Source: JASFHF01 sp050123335
GTDB taxonomy: Bacteria; Pseudomonadota; Gammaproteobacteria; UBA12402
Length of the DNA stretch: 40,736 nt
NCBI GenBank assembly: GCA_050123335.1
Contig: JASFHH010000013.1
Span: 1 to 40,736, forward strand
Direction: 5' to 3'
Part shown: positions 39,912 through 40,736 of the stretch, one piece after another
Layout of the letters: each line of letters opens with the position of its first letter
Position numbering within the stretch: the first letter of the stretch is position 1
The notes under the pieces: generated by a model
Told to the model about the DNA's origin: nothing
The model's input: only the letters and a program-made list of their open reading frames with translations
Database searches by the model: none
Made by a program: the position numbers and the translations under genes

Positions 39912-40736
39912 CAATTACAGCATCCCAAGTAAAAGAACTACGCCAAATTACCGGTTGTGGCATGATGGATTGTAAAAAAGCTTTGACTGAAGCTAATGGT
40001 GACATGGAAAAAGCCAGCGATATTTTACGCACTAAAGGCATGGCTAAAGCTGCAAAAAAAGCTGAGCGTGTTGCGGCTGAAGGGGTGATTGCGTTGCGAA
40101 TTACAGCAGATAGCAAACAAGCAATTGTGCTTGAGATTAATTCTGAAACTGATTTTGTGGCGCGAGATGAAAACTTTTTAAATTTTGTGAATATGGTTGC
40201 TGATAAAGCTTTAGCAGAAAAGGTTAATAATCTTGAGGCATTGTCTGCGATCGAACCAATTCGTCAGGAATTAATCGCAAAAATTGGTGAAAACATTAAT
40301 GTGCGACGTGTTGTGTTTATGCAATCAAGCGGCATAATTGGAGCATATTTGCATGGGACAAGAATTGGTGTGTTGGTGGCATTAACCGTTGATGATGCTG
40401 ATTTAGCCAAAGATATTGCTATGCATATTGCTGCCGCAAAGCCTTTGGTGGTTTCTCCGGAACAACTTGATCCAGCGATTTTGGCTAAAGAGCGAGAAAT
40501 TTATCGTGCACAAGCTTTAGAATCTGGCAAACCAGATAATATCATTGAGAAAATGGTTGAGGGTCGAATAAAAAAATATTTAAATGAAATTAGTTTACAA
40601 GGGCAACCATTTGTTAAAAATCCTGATATTACTGTGGGCCAATTGTTGAAAGAAAAAAATGCTCAAGTAGAAAAATTTGTGCGTTTTGAATTAGGTGAAG
40701 GCATAGAAAAGAAAGCTGAAAATTTTGCTGAAGAAG
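39908..40736 (+). CDS. tsf: Elongation factor Ts, partial at the right edge (276+ aa)
   Basis: EF-Ts exchanges GDP for GTP on EF-Tu. MTITASQVKELRQITGCGMMDCKKAL is the N-terminal UBA-like domain, followed by the core signature EINSETDFVARDENF (TDFV motif contacting EF-Tu) and the dimer/coiled region ending in RFELGEGIEKKAENFAEE. About 280 residues are expected, so only a handful are missing at the window end. It starts within the rpsB stop codon, giving the conserved rpsB-tsf operon. Confidence 0.97.
   Translation, partial: MTITASQVKELRQITGCGMMDCKKALTEANGDMEKASDILRTKGMAKAAKKAERVAAEGVIALRITADSKQAIVLEINSETDFVARDENFLNFVNMVADKALAEKVNNLEALSAIEPIRQELIAKIGENINVRRVVFMQSSGIIGAYLHGTRIGVLVALTVDDADLAKDIAMHIAAAKPLVVSPEQLDPAILAKEREIYRAQALESGKPDNIIEKMVEGRIKKYLNEISLQGQPFVKNPDITVGQLLKEKNAQVEKFVRFELGEGIEKKAENFAEE

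Noticed and set aside
39560..40116. Open frames on the - strand opposite rpsB and tsf
   Set aside because: They mirror the Lys-rich repeat tail (Phe/Leu-rich in reverse), lack ribosome binding sites and overlap essential genes.

Overview
The window reads as a chromosomal stretch of an AT-rich gammaproteobacterium, most likely in or near the Legionellales (Coxiella/Legionella/Rickettsiella side). This is inferred from housekeeping content and synteny (rpsB-tsf with divergent map, argS-SPOR-hslVU, UvrD, EngB, TsaD, a YciC-like protein, HdeD), from the XYP-type cyclodipeptide synthase, whose known relatives include Legionellales enzymes, and from a candidate secreted effector. No database search was possible.

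Layout. 46-1470: two unrecognised proteins (one coiled-coil, one charged and Pro/Glu-rich). 1445-8714: a CYTH protein diverges from a long + strand run: a PhoU-like protein, a PiT phosphate transporter, purine nucleoside phosphorylase, thymidine kinase, phosphopentomutase and an exported C69 dipeptidase-like protein. Together these look like phosphate uptake plus nucleoside salvage. A 224-bp insertion-like segment splits pnp from tdk. 8782-9597: a toxin-antitoxin module whose toxin is frameshifted. 9598-15405 (- strand): an L,D-transpeptidase, a SpoIIE phosphatase/RsbW-like kinase fusion, a STAS antagonist and AdhE, with palindromic repeats between the last genes. 15706-17313: a protein with a papain-like Cys/His/Asp pattern and about five ~40-residue helical repeats, a candidate effector. 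17394-23078: YciC-like protein, UvrD, a CoA transferase, EngB and HdeD.

23544-26578 is the most unusual region: an apparent operon of a SemiSWEET/PQ-loop transporter, an XYP-type cyclodipeptide synthase, a double-PAS histidine kinase and a stand-alone receiver protein. It could make, move and sense a cyclic dipeptide or a related small molecule. That link is an inference from gene order.

26610-33025: hslU, hslV, a SPOR-domain protein and argS on the - strand, then a family-4 uracil-DNA glycosylase and tsaD on the + strand. 33138-33930: an orphan small protein and a decayed antitoxin. 33917-38012: an RND efflux pump with its adaptor. 38018 to the end: map, divergent from rpsB and tsf. rpsB carries an unusual Lys/Pro/Ala-rich tail with three 15-residue repeats; tsf runs off the right edge.

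Intergenic DNA is rich in hairpins: two copies of a ~100-bp element whose arms differ in sequence but stay paired, a 24-bp perfect stem before hslV, a CATCCCGG-type palindrome, and GTGTC/AAGTCTAGACTT palindromes around adhE. No rRNA, tRNA, CRISPR array or intact insertion sequence was seen.
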